Source: Fusobacterium sp. (GTDB taxonomy: Bacteria > Fusobacteriota > Fusobacteriia > Fusobacteriales > Fusobacteriaceae). Taken from it: DNA of 64,000 nucleotides. The notes beneath the pieces were generated by a model. The model searched no databases and had not been told where the DNA came from. It saw only the letters and a program-made list of their open reading frames with translations. Shown here piece by piece: positions 9,011-18,721 of this stretch (positions are counted from its first letter, which is position 1; each line of letters opens with the position of its first letter). Both the position numbers and the translations under genes were made by a program. The stretch lies in contig NZ_JAWDXO010000023.1 in assembly GCF_032477075.1 (NCBI RefSeq), forward strand, positions 15,372 through 79,371, in the 5' to 3' direction.

Positions 9011-9803
9011 TATCCTTTTTTATCTCCTCTATTTGATAATTGCAAGTGTAAGTTAGTAAATTTTTTATTTCAATATTTATTGTTTTTTCCATTTTTTTTA
9101 ACAAATCATCTTCATCAAATATATATATTCCACTACCATTTAAATCAAAACTTCCTATTCTCTGATTCTCTGAAATATATGACAAAACTTTTTTTATATA
9201 CTCTTGCCTATCAAATTTAGAACTTTCTTTTATTAAAAATTTTATTTGTTTCTCTTCTTTAGAGCTATCATCATATATTTCATATTGAACTGGAATATTA
9301 GCTAAAGGAAATAAGTTATAAAGAATTTTTTCTAGTCTCAAAGGACTTGATTTTTTTATTTCTTGATTGTATATTCCTAAAAATACATATGGAATCACAT
9401 TAAATCTCTTTAACATTTCTTCTAATTTGGATTTATTATTAATAATTCTGCTCAATTCAAATACGAAATCTTTTAAACTTTCTTTTTTTAAATAGAAAAA
9501 AGTATCTTTTCTTAAAGCATCCCATTTTTTAATTATTTCATTGGAATTTCTAACTCTTATCACCTGCCACGCTTTATCGAGTTCATAACTTATTTCTTTA
9601 AAAATTTCATTTGTTTTTTCTAAAATTTTTTCTAATTCTCCATTTTTTTCTTCTAAATCTGTCAAAATAAAAAAATTCACTTTATCTTTCATAAATTCAA
9701 ATGAAACATTTACTTTATTTTCTCTTATTTCGTTGTTTATTTTTTCTTCAATAATTACTTTATATTCTTTTGCTATATTTTGATTTTTAAAATATAAATT
9801 CAC
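8997..9803 (-). CDS. CIS-block protein downstream of vgrG, unknown
   Basis: This is a 268-residue soluble protein with mixed alpha/beta character and no signal peptide. It starts at GTG 9803 with GGAGG six bases upstream, 12 bases after the vgrG stop. No family is recognised. Genes directly after vgrG in secretion loci are often effector adaptors or baseplate parts, and that is the only hint of function. The segment SSPLRLEKILYNLFPLANIPV could be a docking surface. It overlaps the next gene by 14 bases. Confidence 0.6.
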   Translation of the reverse strand: MNLYFKNQNIAKEYKVIIEEKINNEIRENKVNVSFEFMKDKVNFFILTDLEEKNGELEKILEKTNEIFKEISYELDKAWQVIRVRNSNEIIKKWDALRKDTFFYLKKESLKDFVFELSRIINNKSKLEEMLKRFNVIPYVFLGIYNQEIKKSSPLRLEKILYNLFPLANIPVQYEIYDDSSKEEKQIKFLIKESSKFDRQEYIKKVLSYISENQRIGSFDLNGSGIYIFDEDDLLKKMEKTINIEIKNLLTYTCNYQIEEIKKDNDTI

Positions 9804-9815
9804 TATTTCCTCCCC

Positions 9816-11420
9816 TTATTTTTTTACATTGTAAGCCCCTGTGGTTACATTATAAGACTGAGAATTTATATTTATTGCCTTATCAACACGTTCATTAAGC
9901 ATTCCATATTCATTTTTTTTAGAATTTTTTACACTTTCAGAATAAGTTTCTCCTACTTCTACTTCACAAATATCAGTCAATATTGTAATCTTATTTTGAT
10001 TTTCAATACTTATATTATTTTTTGAATATACTTTTATATCATTTTTACATTCAATAATTTTATTTTTAAATACTTCTTTTGATAATTCAGCACTTTCTAT
10101 ATAATAATTCTCTCTATTGACTTTAAATTCAAAAGAATTTATTTCACTTCCAGGTTCTTTTTTTGTTGTATAGTTTCTTACATATGGATTTGTAAATCTT
10201 ATACTTCCTATATTATTAATTGCCCAGGCCACATAACCTTCAAACTCTTCTGTTGTTGGAAAAGTTACAGCTACAATATCTCCAATTTCTGGTGTACAGA
10301 AATATCCTGTATTACTTTGAGAATAAGGGGTAGCATATGGAAAAGAAAATCTTTCTTCATTTTTATCCAATAAAATCCAATCATTTATATTTTTAACTAT
10401 TCTTTTATTTTGAATTTTATTTTTAGAAGTTTTTTCTATTCCCTTAGAAAAATCTATATTGATTATAGCCACAGCATTTTTGTCTTTACTCTCAGGCAAA
10501 TATACAACTTTTCCTTCAATTGTGCAGCCCTTTATATTTTCATTAGAAATATATTCATAAATATATTCTTCCTGTCTCAAAAAATATTCTCCCATGAACT
10601 TACCATCTCTGAGTACTAATTTCCCTCTTGTTATATATCCTATATTTTTATTTTCTTTACAGAGAATATCCCCTAAGTTATAAAAATCTACTGAAGTAGC
10701 TTCATAAAAAACATTATTCTCCTTATCTATTCCTTTTCCAAGATTTCCATTTTTTTTATTCCATTCTTTTTTTATATCAATATTTTTTGAAAATCCTAGA
10801 GTAATTCCACCATTATCACCATTAAATACTCCCATACCTAGATGAGACATTATTCTTAATAAAAATTCCCAGTCAGTTTCAAAATACTGAATTATAATTC
10901 CATTTCTTATTTTAGAAAAAAGTTTTTTATTCAAATTATCTTCTTCTTTTTCTTTATCACTATTATCTATTCCTACTATATTTATAATATTTGGATATTT
11001 CTTTAAAATACTTTTAATAATATCTATATATCTTATGTTTGGATTTTGATACACTCTATAATATTTTTCTCTATCCATTATTTCACTTTTCGATAAAGCT
11101 CTTAATTTAATATTTATATCCCCTGAATCTTCTTCAAATAATGATATATTTTGAATTATTCCTGAAAAATATATTCTTTCACTTAAGGAAAAAGCAAATA
11201 AAGTATCATTATTAAGCTTATTTATTAAGGTTTCTTTTGAATAAATAATCCATTCATTTTTAAATTCATTTTTCACTTTAATTTTTATTATAATTTCAGT
11301 ATGTTTATTTTCATTAAAATTAATCTCTAAATTATTTATATTATAACCTTCTGGGCTAATCTCATTATTATTTAATATTAATTTTAAATCTGCTATTGAA
11401 TAATTATTGTCAATTGTCAT
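9816..11420 (-). CDS. VgrG / phage gp27-gp5-like spike protein
   Basis: This 534-residue protein has the architecture of a contractile-system spike. Residues 1-340 look like the gp27/GpD hub: the typical QYFETDWEFLLRIMSHLGMG sits at 178-197, in the same style as the ESDWEFLxRLASHLG motif of VgrG and GpD proteins. Residues 350-405 (YFCTPEIGDIVAVTFPTTEE, then YVAWAINN) match the OB-fold neck with its PExGDxVxVxFP motif. The C-terminal ~100 residues are strand-rich and would make a short needle. It forms the trimer that caps the tube and carries the tip protein made by the gene just upstream. ATG 11420 follows AAGGAG. This is one of the strongest markers that the block is a contractile injection system. 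Confidence 0.88.
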   Translation of the reverse strand: MTIDNNYSIADLKLILNNNEISPEGYNINNLEINFNENKHTEIIIKIKVKNEFKNEWIIYSKETLINKLNNDTLFAFSLSERIYFSGIIQNISLFEEDSGDINIKLRALSKSEIMDREKYYRVYQNPNIRYIDIIKSILKKYPNIINIVGIDNSDKEKEEDNLNKKLFSKIRNGIIIQYFETDWEFLLRIMSHLGMGVFNGDNGGITLGFSKNIDIKKEWNKKNGNLGKGIDKENNVFYEATSVDFYNLGDILCKENKNIGYITRGKLVLRDGKFMGEYFLRQEEYIYEYISNENIKGCTIEGKVVYLPESKDKNAVAIINIDFSKGIEKTSKNKIQNKRIVKNINDWILLDKNEERFSFPYATPYSQSNTGYFCTPEIGDIVAVTFPTTEEFEGYVAWAINNIGSIRFTNPYVRNYTTKKEPGSEINSFEFKVNRENYYIESAELSKEVFKNKIIECKNDIKVYSKNNISIENQNKITILTDICEVEVGETYSESVKNSKKNEYGMLNERVDKAININSQSYNVTTGAYNVKK

Positions 11421-11430
11421 ATTATCTCCT

Positions 11431-14400
11431 TTACTTTGTCATTAAATCATCCCACTCAGAATTTTTCACAAATATAGTTCCATTTTTTACACATTTTATT
11501 GTACTTTTATTTGTCAACAATCTTTCTCCTGCAATTTTATTTGTTTCACTTGTATTCGACCACTCTCCTGCTATCATACATTCACATTTTCCACTTTTAG
11601 TTTTTGCACATTTTGCAAATGGGATTATATTAGTTCCTACAATTTTATCTGAGGAAGTTCCTATTGTTTTTCCTTTTCCTCTTACCCAACCATTTTTAGT
11701 AGCTTTAAATATTGTTGTAGAATCTCCACTCTCAGTACATGCTAATTTACTTCCTGTTGTCATGATAATTTTATCTGCTGCTAAGTCCTCTACCCCTTTT
11801 CCATTTTTGGGAACTTTTACATTCAAAGTTAAAATTCCTCTTCGTATTCTGTCAAATGGTAAATTATTTTTTCCTTTTGTTTTATACTTACTGTCATAAT
11901 TATACAAATATTCTATTGCTTTTGAGTTATACTCTTCTCCTAATAAATGTCCTATCTTTATGATTTTTTCTGTTTCTATTTCTCCATTTTTAATAATATA
12001 AAACTTATTTAAAATATCAGGATTATCTTCTAATTTTTCTACTATTAAATTATGTAAAAGATAAAATCCCCTTGCTCCATTATCTTCCATAATTTCTAGT
12101 GTTATTTCTTTATCCAATATGTAGCTTAAAAAATCTGCATTAATATATTTTTTTTCTTTTCCAGACTGTAAAGAAAAAGAATGTCCATTTATTATTTTTT
12201 CATAATAACTTTTCTCATCAGTTTCTTTTAAGGTATCATTATAAGCATCTTTTTTAGGTATAATATCTCTTGAATTTACATAATCTTCCATGTAACTTCT
12301 AAAAAAGCTTCCTATATAATTGTCATTAACAGCATTACTTTTAACAATATATTTTTTCCCATTACCTGTATTTTCATATAAAATATTTCCACTTTCAGAA
12401 TCTATTAATGGAAAAAAAATAAATTCATTATTTTCTAATATTGTATAAAATTTTTCATTCTCATATTTTTTTCTTTCTTCTTCACCTTCAATATCTTTTA
12501 ATAAATATATTTTAATTCCAGCTGCATTAAAAGCTTGATATAAATTATTATTATTCTTTTTATAAGTTTTCTGCATTTCTATATGTTCAAATAAATACCA
12601 GCTTAGTATATCACTAGTCATTGGAACTTTTTTGGTAACATTATGAGTAACTTCAACTTTTTTCCACTTTCTTGTAGTTTCATAACCTGATAATACTAAT
12701 TCTTGTTTATATACTTCTGCACGAAAATGTCCTTCTTTTTCTAATGAATATTCTCCATCTTTTTCTATTATTTTAAAAGAATAAGATTCTTTTAAATCAT
12801 ATTTCATTCCTATATCCAATTCTTTATTAAAGAATCTTTTAAATAAGTTTATATTATATTGATCCTTAGTTGTTTTTTCAGGAGTTTTTATAGTTTGGAT
12901 TATTTTATTTTTAATATCTGATCCATCTTTTACTATATATACAGTTTCGCCTTCTATACCATTTTCTAAGCTTAATTCTGACATCAAAACAATATAGTCT
13001 ATTTTCTTTATTTTAATTTTTATTGGACTTGTTTCTGGAAAAATTTCTTTTAGAGTATTTTCATTAAATTTTAATCTAGAGTAATTTAAATTAATCTCTA
13101 TTTTTTCTTGTAATATCTCAACGGCATTTTCAACTATATCTGGAGATCTAATTTCTTCTTTTAAATATTTACAAGAATTTTTTGTATAATTACATTGTTT
13201 TCTTTGCTCACAGTCAAATAAACCAACTTTACACATTTTAAGATATAATTTATCTATTTTTTCTTTATTGATCATATTTTCAATTATTGATATTGAAGCA
13301 GTTAGAGCAGAAAAAGCAGCCACAGTTAATATTGAGCTTCCTCCTGTAAAAACCCATGATAAAATAAATGGAATTATATTATCTTTTAAAAAATTTTGAC
13401 AAAAGTCACTGACATCTTTTTCAAGTGTTACATATTTCTTTTTAAAAATATGTCCTATATCAAAAACATTAAATGCAAGTAATTCTGGTTCTATTGCTAA
13501 ACTTCTTGTTTTAAAAGCTCTTGTAGAATGATTATATCTTAATCTAAACATTCCTGCTAACTCAGCTCCTATATTAAACCCTGTTACAATTACTTCATAA
13601 TCTCTTAATTTTGTATCTGTTAAATATATTTTTTCAAGTATATATTTTTCTATAATATTCATAAATATAAGGTCTGAGTGATAATCTCCAGTTATTAATC
13701 TTTCTGAAATTTTTGAATTAAAATCAGAATTTTTAAAACATACAACTATTGCCTTTTTATTGTCATTTTTTAATATAGTCACACCAAATTCAAAATCATC
13801 AAATTTAAGTTCTTGTTTAAATTGGCAATTTATTAATTCTTTTTGAGTATTTTCCAATTTATTTATTAAATCTTCTAATTTCTTTTTTTCTTCTATACTG
13901 TTCATTTTATATTTATAATTTTCTTTTATTTCTTTTAGGGATAAATCTAATATATAAAATGTTACCACTGCCCTTTCATTAAATAATGTGAGAATATTTT
14001 CTTTAGTTACAGCATTTTCTAATAACTCATTTATTCTTCCAGATACAGCTTTTTTTACTATTTTTACTATTTCATCTGCAGCAGTATCTACATCATCAAC
14101 TGATGATTTTATATAATCTTTCACTAAATTTATAATTATTGTTTTTTCATTTTTTTTTATATATTTTCCATTTTTTAGAGTACCTTTAACAGAATTAACA
14201 AGAGAATCAGATATTTGAAATTTTAAAAAACTTTGTCCAATTATTCTAGCACTTCCTTTTAATATTTCTTCATTATTCTTATCCATTGCTTTCAATAATT
14301 GGTTAATTTTTTCTTCTTTTGCTTTTGAAGATTTCATTTTTAATTCATTTTGCAATATTGTTTTATATTCTTTTTTCAATAGAACCATTTTCTTTTTAAC

Positions 14401-15024
14401 ATCTTCTGTTGCAGAATTTTTTAATCCTTTTATTATCTCTTTATAATGTTTAGAGAGTTTTTCTGCTATTTGACTGCTTTGATTTACTCCGTTTCGAGCT
14501 AGACTTTGTTCACAATTTTTTATTCCATTCATTGCTTCACTTATTTGACTTTTCTTTAAGGCTGTATTCCCCTGTAGAGCAAGTGGAAGAAAAATAGAAA
14601 TCCAGTATAATGCAGTTAATCCTATTTCTATTCTCTCATTTACCAAATGCATTCTTTCATATACTTCTCTAGGTTGATATGAAACTTTTAAATCATAAAT
14701 ATTTTCTAGTTCGTTTGTTATGAATTCTTCTTCCTCTTGTTCTGTAATTTCTAATTTTTTATTATTTATATCAAATTTTTCTACTTTATATTTTTCTATT
14801 CCATCTTCATTAATTTTACCTAATTCATATCTTTCATAATAACCATCCTGATCTATAAATTCTGTAACTGCTTTTCTTTCTAATTTTATTTTTGCTTCAA
14901 TTTCAAATATAAAATCAGAAAAATCAGTAGATATTTTATATCCATCTCCACCATACAACAGCTCCCATTCTTCTAAAAATTTTCCTTCATTATTTCCTAG
15001 TCTATACTTTTCATAATATTTCAT
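11431..15024 (-). CDS. Giant tip/effector protein: degenerate lipase-like core and C-terminal PAAR-like (DUF4280-type) domain
   Basis: This is a 1,197-residue protein. Residues 1-400 are charged and helical. Residues ~410-520 look like a class 3 lipase fold (GVTILKNDNKKAIVVCFKNS, then YEVIVTGFNIGAELAGMF), but the elbow GHSLG is replaced by GFNIG, so the nucleophile serine is missing. A hydrophobic stretch lies at about 551-583 and a Cys cluster at 599-619. The last ~120 residues (KIIMTTGSKLACTESGD, FAKCAKTKSGKCECM, CVKNGTIFVKN) resemble DUF4280 PAAR-like tips. It lies between the adaptor-like gene, overlapping it by 14 bases, and vgrG 10 bases downstream. I infer a spike tip that also carries a cargo or effector region. 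ATG 15024 is preferred to the TTG just before it. Confidence 0.72.
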   Translation of the reverse strand: MKYYEKYRLGNNEGKFLEEWELLYGGDGYKISTDFSDFIFEIEAKIKLERKAVTEFIDQDGYYERYELGKINEDGIEKYKVEKFDINNKKLEITEQEEEEFITNELENIYDLKVSYQPREVYERMHLVNERIEIGLTALYWISIFLPLALQGNTALKKSQISEAMNGIKNCEQSLARNGVNQSSQIAEKLSKHYKEIIKGLKNSATEDVKKKMVLLKKEYKTILQNELKMKSSKAKEEKINQLLKAMDKNNEEILKGSARIIGQSFLKFQISDSLVNSVKGTLKNGKYIKKNEKTIIINLVKDYIKSSVDDVDTAADEIVKIVKKAVSGRINELLENAVTKENILTLFNERAVVTFYILDLSLKEIKENYKYKMNSIEEKKKLEDLINKLENTQKELINCQFKQELKFDDFEFGVTILKNDNKKAIVVCFKNSDFNSKISERLITGDYHSDLIFMNIIEKYILEKIYLTDTKLRDYEVIVTGFNIGAELAGMFRLRYNHSTRAFKTRSLAIEPELLAFNVFDIGHIFKKKYVTLEKDVSDFCQNFLKDNIIPFILSWVFTGGSSILTVAAFSALTASISIIENMINKEKIDKLYLKMCKVGLFDCEQRKQCNYTKNSCKYLKEEIRSPDIVENAVEILQEKIEINLNYSRLKFNENTLKEIFPETSPIKIKIKKIDYIVLMSELSLENGIEGETVYIVKDGSDIKNKIIQTIKTPEKTTKDQYNINLFKRFFNKELDIGMKYDLKESYSFKIIEKDGEYSLEKEGHFRAEVYKQELVLSGYETTRKWKKVEVTHNVTKKVPMTSDILSWYLFEHIEMQKTYKKNNNNLYQAFNAAGIKIYLLKDIEGEEERKKYENEKFYTILENNEFIFFPLIDSESGNILYENTGNGKKYIVKSNAVNDNYIGSFFRSYMEDYVNSRDIIPKKDAYNDTLKETDEKSYYEKIINGHSFSLQSGKEKKYINADFLSYILDKEITLEIMEDNGARGFYLLHNLIVEKLEDNPDILNKFYIIKNGEIETEKIIKIGHLLGEEYNSKAIEYLYNYDSKYKTKGKNNLPFDRIRRGILTLNVKVPKNGKGVEDLAADKIIMTTGSKLACTESGDSTTIFKATKNGWVRGKGKTIGTSSDKIVGTNIIPFAKCAKTKSGKCECMIAGEWSNTSETNKIAGERLLTNKSTIKCVKNGTIFVKNSEWDDLMTK

Positions 15025-15292
15025 CAATACTGTTGTATACTGCTTCTAATACTGGTTTACTTTTATCTTCACCTTCTCTTTCTCTATAAAATGCTCTGGT
15101 ATCTGATATATTATCAACATCAGTTTTTATACTTTTTATCTCTTTATCTAAAAGTGAATAAATTGTATGATTTGTCACAATTTCTTTTCTATCAATTGTT
15201 TCTTTCTTTTTTATAATATTTGCAAATTCCATTTTTAAATTTGACAAGTTACATATTGCTAACAATTCTTTATCTGTTATATTCATTTTCAA
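15011..15292 (-). CDS. Small partner/adaptor of the giant tip protein
   Basis: This is a 93-residue helical protein starting NITDKELLAICNLSNLKMEF. A TTG start at 15292 sits six bases after GGAGG; an ATG two codons on is the alternative. It overlaps the lipoprotein stop upstream and the tip-protein start downstream, so all three are translationally coupled. A diverged copy at 16320-16727 is fused in frame to the first ~36 residues of a tip-protein copy, which suggests the two products work together. An effector chaperone or adaptor is the likely role. No known adaptor family is recognised. Confidence 0.6.
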   Translation of the reverse strand: MKMNITDKELLAICNLSNLKMEFANIIKKKETIDRKEIVTNHTIYSLLDKEIKSIKTDVDNISDTRAFYREREGEDKSKPVLEAVYNSIDEIL

Positions 15293-16230
15293 TAATAACC
15301 TCCCATATCAAATTCAATATCTGTTATCTTATTGTATTCTTTTTTCTTTTCTTCATCTAAGTGATTATTCAATATATATTTTGGTGAATATATTTTGCTA
15401 TATAATAAAACTGTATAGTAAGACCATTTAAAAGGACTTTCATTTATAGTGCTTCTATTTATTTCATTTATATTGTTTGTAACTTCATTTTTTGTTAAAA
15501 CATTTAATGTATTTAATATTTCTTTTCTCTTGTTATCTGAATCTTTAGCAGATATTTCATTATTTTCCCAACTTTTCCTGTTATTGATTAACATTTTTTT
15601 TATTTTATCTGAATTATTGAAACTATCATATAATCTTCTTATATCTATTACTTCTATATCCAAATCCACATATTCAAAAGTTCCTGTTTCCTTCATAAAC
15701 TGAATAAATTCGTAAATTTGTTTCCTATACTGTTCCCTATCCTCATCATTTTCTACTCTTCCAAATATATAAATTCCACCTTTTATTGTTAATCTTACCC
15801 CTTCTTCTTTCCATACCTTTATTATATTTCCAAAGCTGTAGTCTTCAAGTACTCTATTAAATCTTATATCATATACTTGTAATACATTTTCTCCAAATAA
15901 TTCTTTAAGTTTTTTTCCATAAAATTCTTCTGCTGATTCATTTATTTTTACTATTCCATAGGTATCTCCTACAAAACCTAATTTTTCTCCTAGTATTCCT
16001 TTTTTTACATTTACTGTTCCTGAATCTCTATAGTATTTGTCATGTTCCTTTACTGTTCCCACATATTTACTTGGATATATTTCTGCCTGATACCATATAT
16101 CATCATCTCCATCTGATCTTCTTCCTATATATTTTATTTCAAATTCTTCTCCATATCTTTCTTCCTTACCACATGATATGAATGATAGCGCTATTGATAA
16201 AACAATTAATATTCTAAATAGTTTCTTCAT
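15289..16230 (-). CDS. Lipoprotein of the effector module (intact copy)
   Basis: This is a 313-residue exported lipoprotein. The signal peptide MKKLFRILIVLSIALSFISC ends in a lipobox with Cys20. The mature part starts with charged, strand-rich sequence (YIGRRSDGDDDIWYQAEIYP). Residues up to about 185 (FMKETGTFEYV) are nearly identical to a broken second copy at 16742-17664, while the C-terminal ~125 residues are very different. A periplasm-facing lipoprotein just upstream of a putative effector fits an immunity protein, as for lipase effectors of type VI systems, but a structural role in membrane anchoring cannot be excluded. ATG 16230 follows GGGAGG. Confidence 0.65.
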   Translation of the reverse strand: MKKLFRILIVLSIALSFISCGKEERYGEEFEIKYIGRRSDGDDDIWYQAEIYPSKYVGTVKEHDKYYRDSGTVNVKKGILGEKLGFVGDTYGIVKINESAEEFYGKKLKELFGENVLQVYDIRFNRVLEDYSFGNIIKVWKEEGVRLTIKGGIYIFGRVENDEDREQYRKQIYEFIQFMKETGTFEYVDLDIEVIDIRRLYDSFNNSDKIKKMLINNRKSWENNEISAKDSDNKRKEILNTLNVLTKNEVTNNINEINRSTINESPFKWSYYTVLLYSKIYSPKYILNNHLDEEKKKEYNKITDIEFDMGGYY

Positions 16231-16256
16231 CTTTCCTCCCTTTTGACTCTTAACTT

Positions 16257-16300
16257 TATAGGAAACTTTTTCATAGGTTCATATCAAAAAGTTTCCTATA
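16257..16300 (-). other. Perfect 15-bp stem-loop inside the operon
   Basis: TATAGGAAACTTTTT at 16257-16271 pairs perfectly with 16286-16300 around a 14-nt loop. It lies between the truncated upstream module and the intact lipoprotein gene. No T run follows, so mRNA processing or partial termination is more likely than a full stop. Confidence 0.65.
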
Positions 16301-16319
16301 ATATTAAAATCTAACTACT

Positions 16320-16727
16320 CTATATTTTAAAATAATCAGTAGATATTTTATATCCATCTCCACCATACAACAGCTCCCATTCTTCTAAAAATTTTCCTTC
16401 ATTATTTCCTAGTCTATACTTTTCATAATATTCAATACTGTTGTATACTGTTGAATATGCTTTTACTTCATTCTCTTTTTTTCTCATAAATACTCTTGGA
16501 AGTGCTTTACTTCCATCTGGATTTTCTGTATTTTTTCCCAACTCATCCAATCTTATACTTTCTATTTCTTTTTCTAAGAGTGAATAAATTGTATGATTTG
16601 TCACAATTTCTCCAGTTTTTTCATCAATATCTTTTATTAAATTTGCAAATTCCATTCTTAAATTACTTAGATTACATATTGCTAATAATTCTCTATCTGT
16701 TATTATATTTTGATTACTTTCAACCAT
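16320..16727 (-). pseudogene. Decayed second adaptor gene fused to a truncated tip-protein N-terminus
   Basis: The first ~98 residues (ITDRELLAICNLSNLRMEFA) are a diverged copy of the 93-residue adaptor. They run in frame into YYEKYRLGNNEGKFLEEWEL, the N-terminus of the giant tip protein, and stop after KISTDYFKI. Comparison with 15011-15040 shows a four-base loss at the former stop/start overlap, which made the fusion; everything after residue ~36 of the tip protein is deleted. The frame has a good ribosome site (AGGAG), so a 135-residue protein may still be made. I read it as the stump of a duplicated adaptor-effector pair. Confidence 0.7.
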
Positions 16728-16741
16728 TTTATCTCCTCTCT

Positions 16742-17664
16742 CTAATAATCTTCATAGGTAAATTGAATATCTTCTATTTTTTCAAATTTACTTATTTTTC
16801 TTGTATCTTCTAAATAATTTGATTTTATATATTTTTCTGAATATAAAGGTAATGATAATAAATTATTGTAGTAACTCCATTTTACAGAATTCTTTATATT
16901 TGTTTTATTTATTTCCTCTATTTTTATTCCTTGTTCTAATTTTAAAGGTAATTTTTTTATTAATTCTCTTCTTTTTATTCTAAATAAATCATGATCATTT
17001 TTATCTAATTTTTTCCCCATTATTATCAATTCTTGTTTTAATTCTTCATTTTCCTGAAATTCTTTACTTAAAACTCTATCATCTAAAACATTTATAGCTA
17101 TTGCCACATATTCAAAAGTTCCTGTCTCTTTCATAAACTGAATAAATTCGTAAATTTGTTTCCTATACCGTTCTCTGTCCTCATCATTTTCTACTCTTCC
17201 AAATATGTAGATTCCACCTTTTATTATTAAAGCTGTTCTTTCTTCATCACTTACCTTTATTATATTTTCAAAGCTATAATCTTCTAATATTCTATTAAAC
17301 CATATATCATATACTTGTAATACATTTTCTCCAAATAATTCTTTAAGTTTTTTTCCATAAAACTCTTCTGCTGATTCATTTATTTTTACTATTCCATAGG
17401 TATCTCCTACAAAGCCTAGCTTTTCTCCCAGTATTCCTTTTTTTACATTTACTGTTCCTGATCTTCTATAGTATTTGTCATGCTCTTTTACCGTTCCTAT
17501 ATATTTACTTGGATATATTTCTGCCTGATACCATATATCATCATCTCCATCTGATCTTCTTCCTATATATTTTATTTCAAATTCTTCTCCATATCTTTCT
17601 TACCACATGACATGAATGACAATACAAATAATAACAGTAAAAAATATTTTATCACTTTTTTCAT
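16742..17664 (-). pseudogene. Frameshifted second copy of the effector-module lipoprotein
   Basis: ATG 17664 starts a lipoprotein signal (MKKVIKYFLLLLFVLSFMSC), but the frame ends after DMEKNLK. Compared with the intact gene, four bases are missing just after the lipobox, within a TTCTTCC repeat at about 17600. From there the other frame reads RYGEEFEIKYIGRR and stays open to the TAA at 16742. The N-terminal half is nearly identical to the intact copy, whereas the last ~120 residues after FMKETGTFEYV are diverged. The start overlaps the upstream stop as ATGA. Secretion is therefore abolished unless frameshifting occurs. Confidence 0.8.
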
Positions 17665-17990
17665 AGTTTTACTGCCTGAAAAAGAATAGAGAGAATCCCC
17701 AGAATAATCAAAAAATGTCCTCTATTTGCTCCTTTTATAGAACAAATTTTTGGTTGTTTTCTATCATATTCTATATCTATTTCTTTTCCTATTTTATCAC
17801 TAGAATTTACTAATCCGCCTTCTATTGTTTTTGCCTCTATTATTTCACCATCACATTCAAACTTTACTATATAATATCTATTAAATTTTGTTATTCCAAT
17901 AATAGTTGCTTTATATGTTTCACCTTCCATTCTTGATTTTTTCATCATCATCCATACACCTACAGCTATTAATATAAACCCTGCCCCCAT
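17661..17990 (-). CDS. DUF3592-like small membrane protein
   Basis: This is a 109-residue protein with a membrane helix at each end (GAGFILIAVGVWMMM and FLIILGILSILFQ) and a strand-rich middle (YYIVKFECDGEIIEAKT, then GKEIDIEYDRKQPKICSI). This is the layout of DUF3592 proteins, whose role is unknown. ATG 17990 follows GGAGG by 8 bases, and its stop overlaps the next start (ATGA). Within the block it may help anchor the apparatus or handle the neighbouring lipoproteins. Confidence 0.65.
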   Translation of the reverse strand: MGAGFILIAVGVWMMMKKSRMEGETYKATIIGITKFNRYYIVKFECDGEIIEAKTIEGGLVNSSDKIGKEIDIEYDRKQPKICSIKGANRGHFLIILGILSILFQAVKL

Positions 17991-18007
17991 TTTTATTCCT
18001 CCTAAAA

Positions 18008-18721
18008 TTAAAATACTGCTATTTCTCCTATTTTCATAGTTATTTCTACCCCTATAACTCCAAAATGATATTCCCAGAATAAATCCAGCTCCAAACCTAT
18101 TGGTAAAAAGATTTCTTTAAGAAATTCAACTTTCTTTATATTTTCTTCACTTTTTATATAATTCAAATAAATTACAAGATTGGTATCTGAAGAAAGATTG
18201 TCATATATGATGGAATCTTTAAATATTTTTTTTATAGACTTTTTAAAAGCTTCTATCATATTAAGATGACAATACATATCATAGAGAATATCTACAACTA
18301 TATGTTTTTCATATTCTTTAAATAATTTAAAAAGTTTTGTGCTCTCTTTTCCAAAACATCCTTTTTCTATATCTTTACGCATTTCTTTTACTATAATATC
18401 TTTTTTATTTTGCCCTAAGTATAAATCTATTTCGCCTAATAAATGAAATAATATATTAACAAGAGATTTTTTCAATTCTATCTCCATATCTTCAAAATCA
18501 GGGTATGTTATTATTTGAAATATATCATTAAATCTTATAAAAGGATTTATTTCAACTTTTACATCAGTAGTTTCTATTTCGCTTTGAATATTATTTATGT
18601 TGACCATATTAACTTCTATATATGGTGAAATAATCTCAGCTATTTCAAAATTTATATTTTCATTATTTTTCTCAATAAAACTTGTTAAAGGATACCATAA
18701 AAAATTATACTGATTCTCCAT
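18008..18721 (-). CDS. Candidate baseplate wedge protein (second of a pair)
   Basis: This is a 237-residue soluble protein of acidic/helical character. Its C-terminus (EYHFGVIGVEITMKIGEIAVF) is strand-like. Its start at ATG 18721 overlaps the TAA of the 422-residue gene (TAATG). A ~400-residue gene coupled to a ~240-residue gene resembles the gpJ-gpI or TssF-TssG wedge pair of other contractile systems in size and order, but I see no diagnostic motif. An in-frame TTG 21 bases upstream is an alternative start. Confidence 0.5.
   Translation of the reverse strand: MENQYNFLWYPLTSFIEKNNENINFEIAEIISPYIEVNMVNINNIQSEIETTDVKVEINPFIRFNDIFQIITYPDFEDMEIELKKSLVNILFHLLGEIDLYLGQNKKDIIVKEMRKDIEKGCFGKESTKLFKLFKEYEKHIVVDILYDMYCHLNMIEAFKKSIKKIFKDSIIYDNLSSDTNLVIYLNYIKSEENIKKVEFLKEIFLPIGLELDLFWEYHFGVIGVEITMKIGEIAVF

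Noticed and set aside
11396..11899. Plus-strand open frame inside the giant tip gene and VgrG start
   Set aside because: Antisense to two well-supported genes, with no ribosome site and composition that mirrors the AT-rich minus-strand codons.
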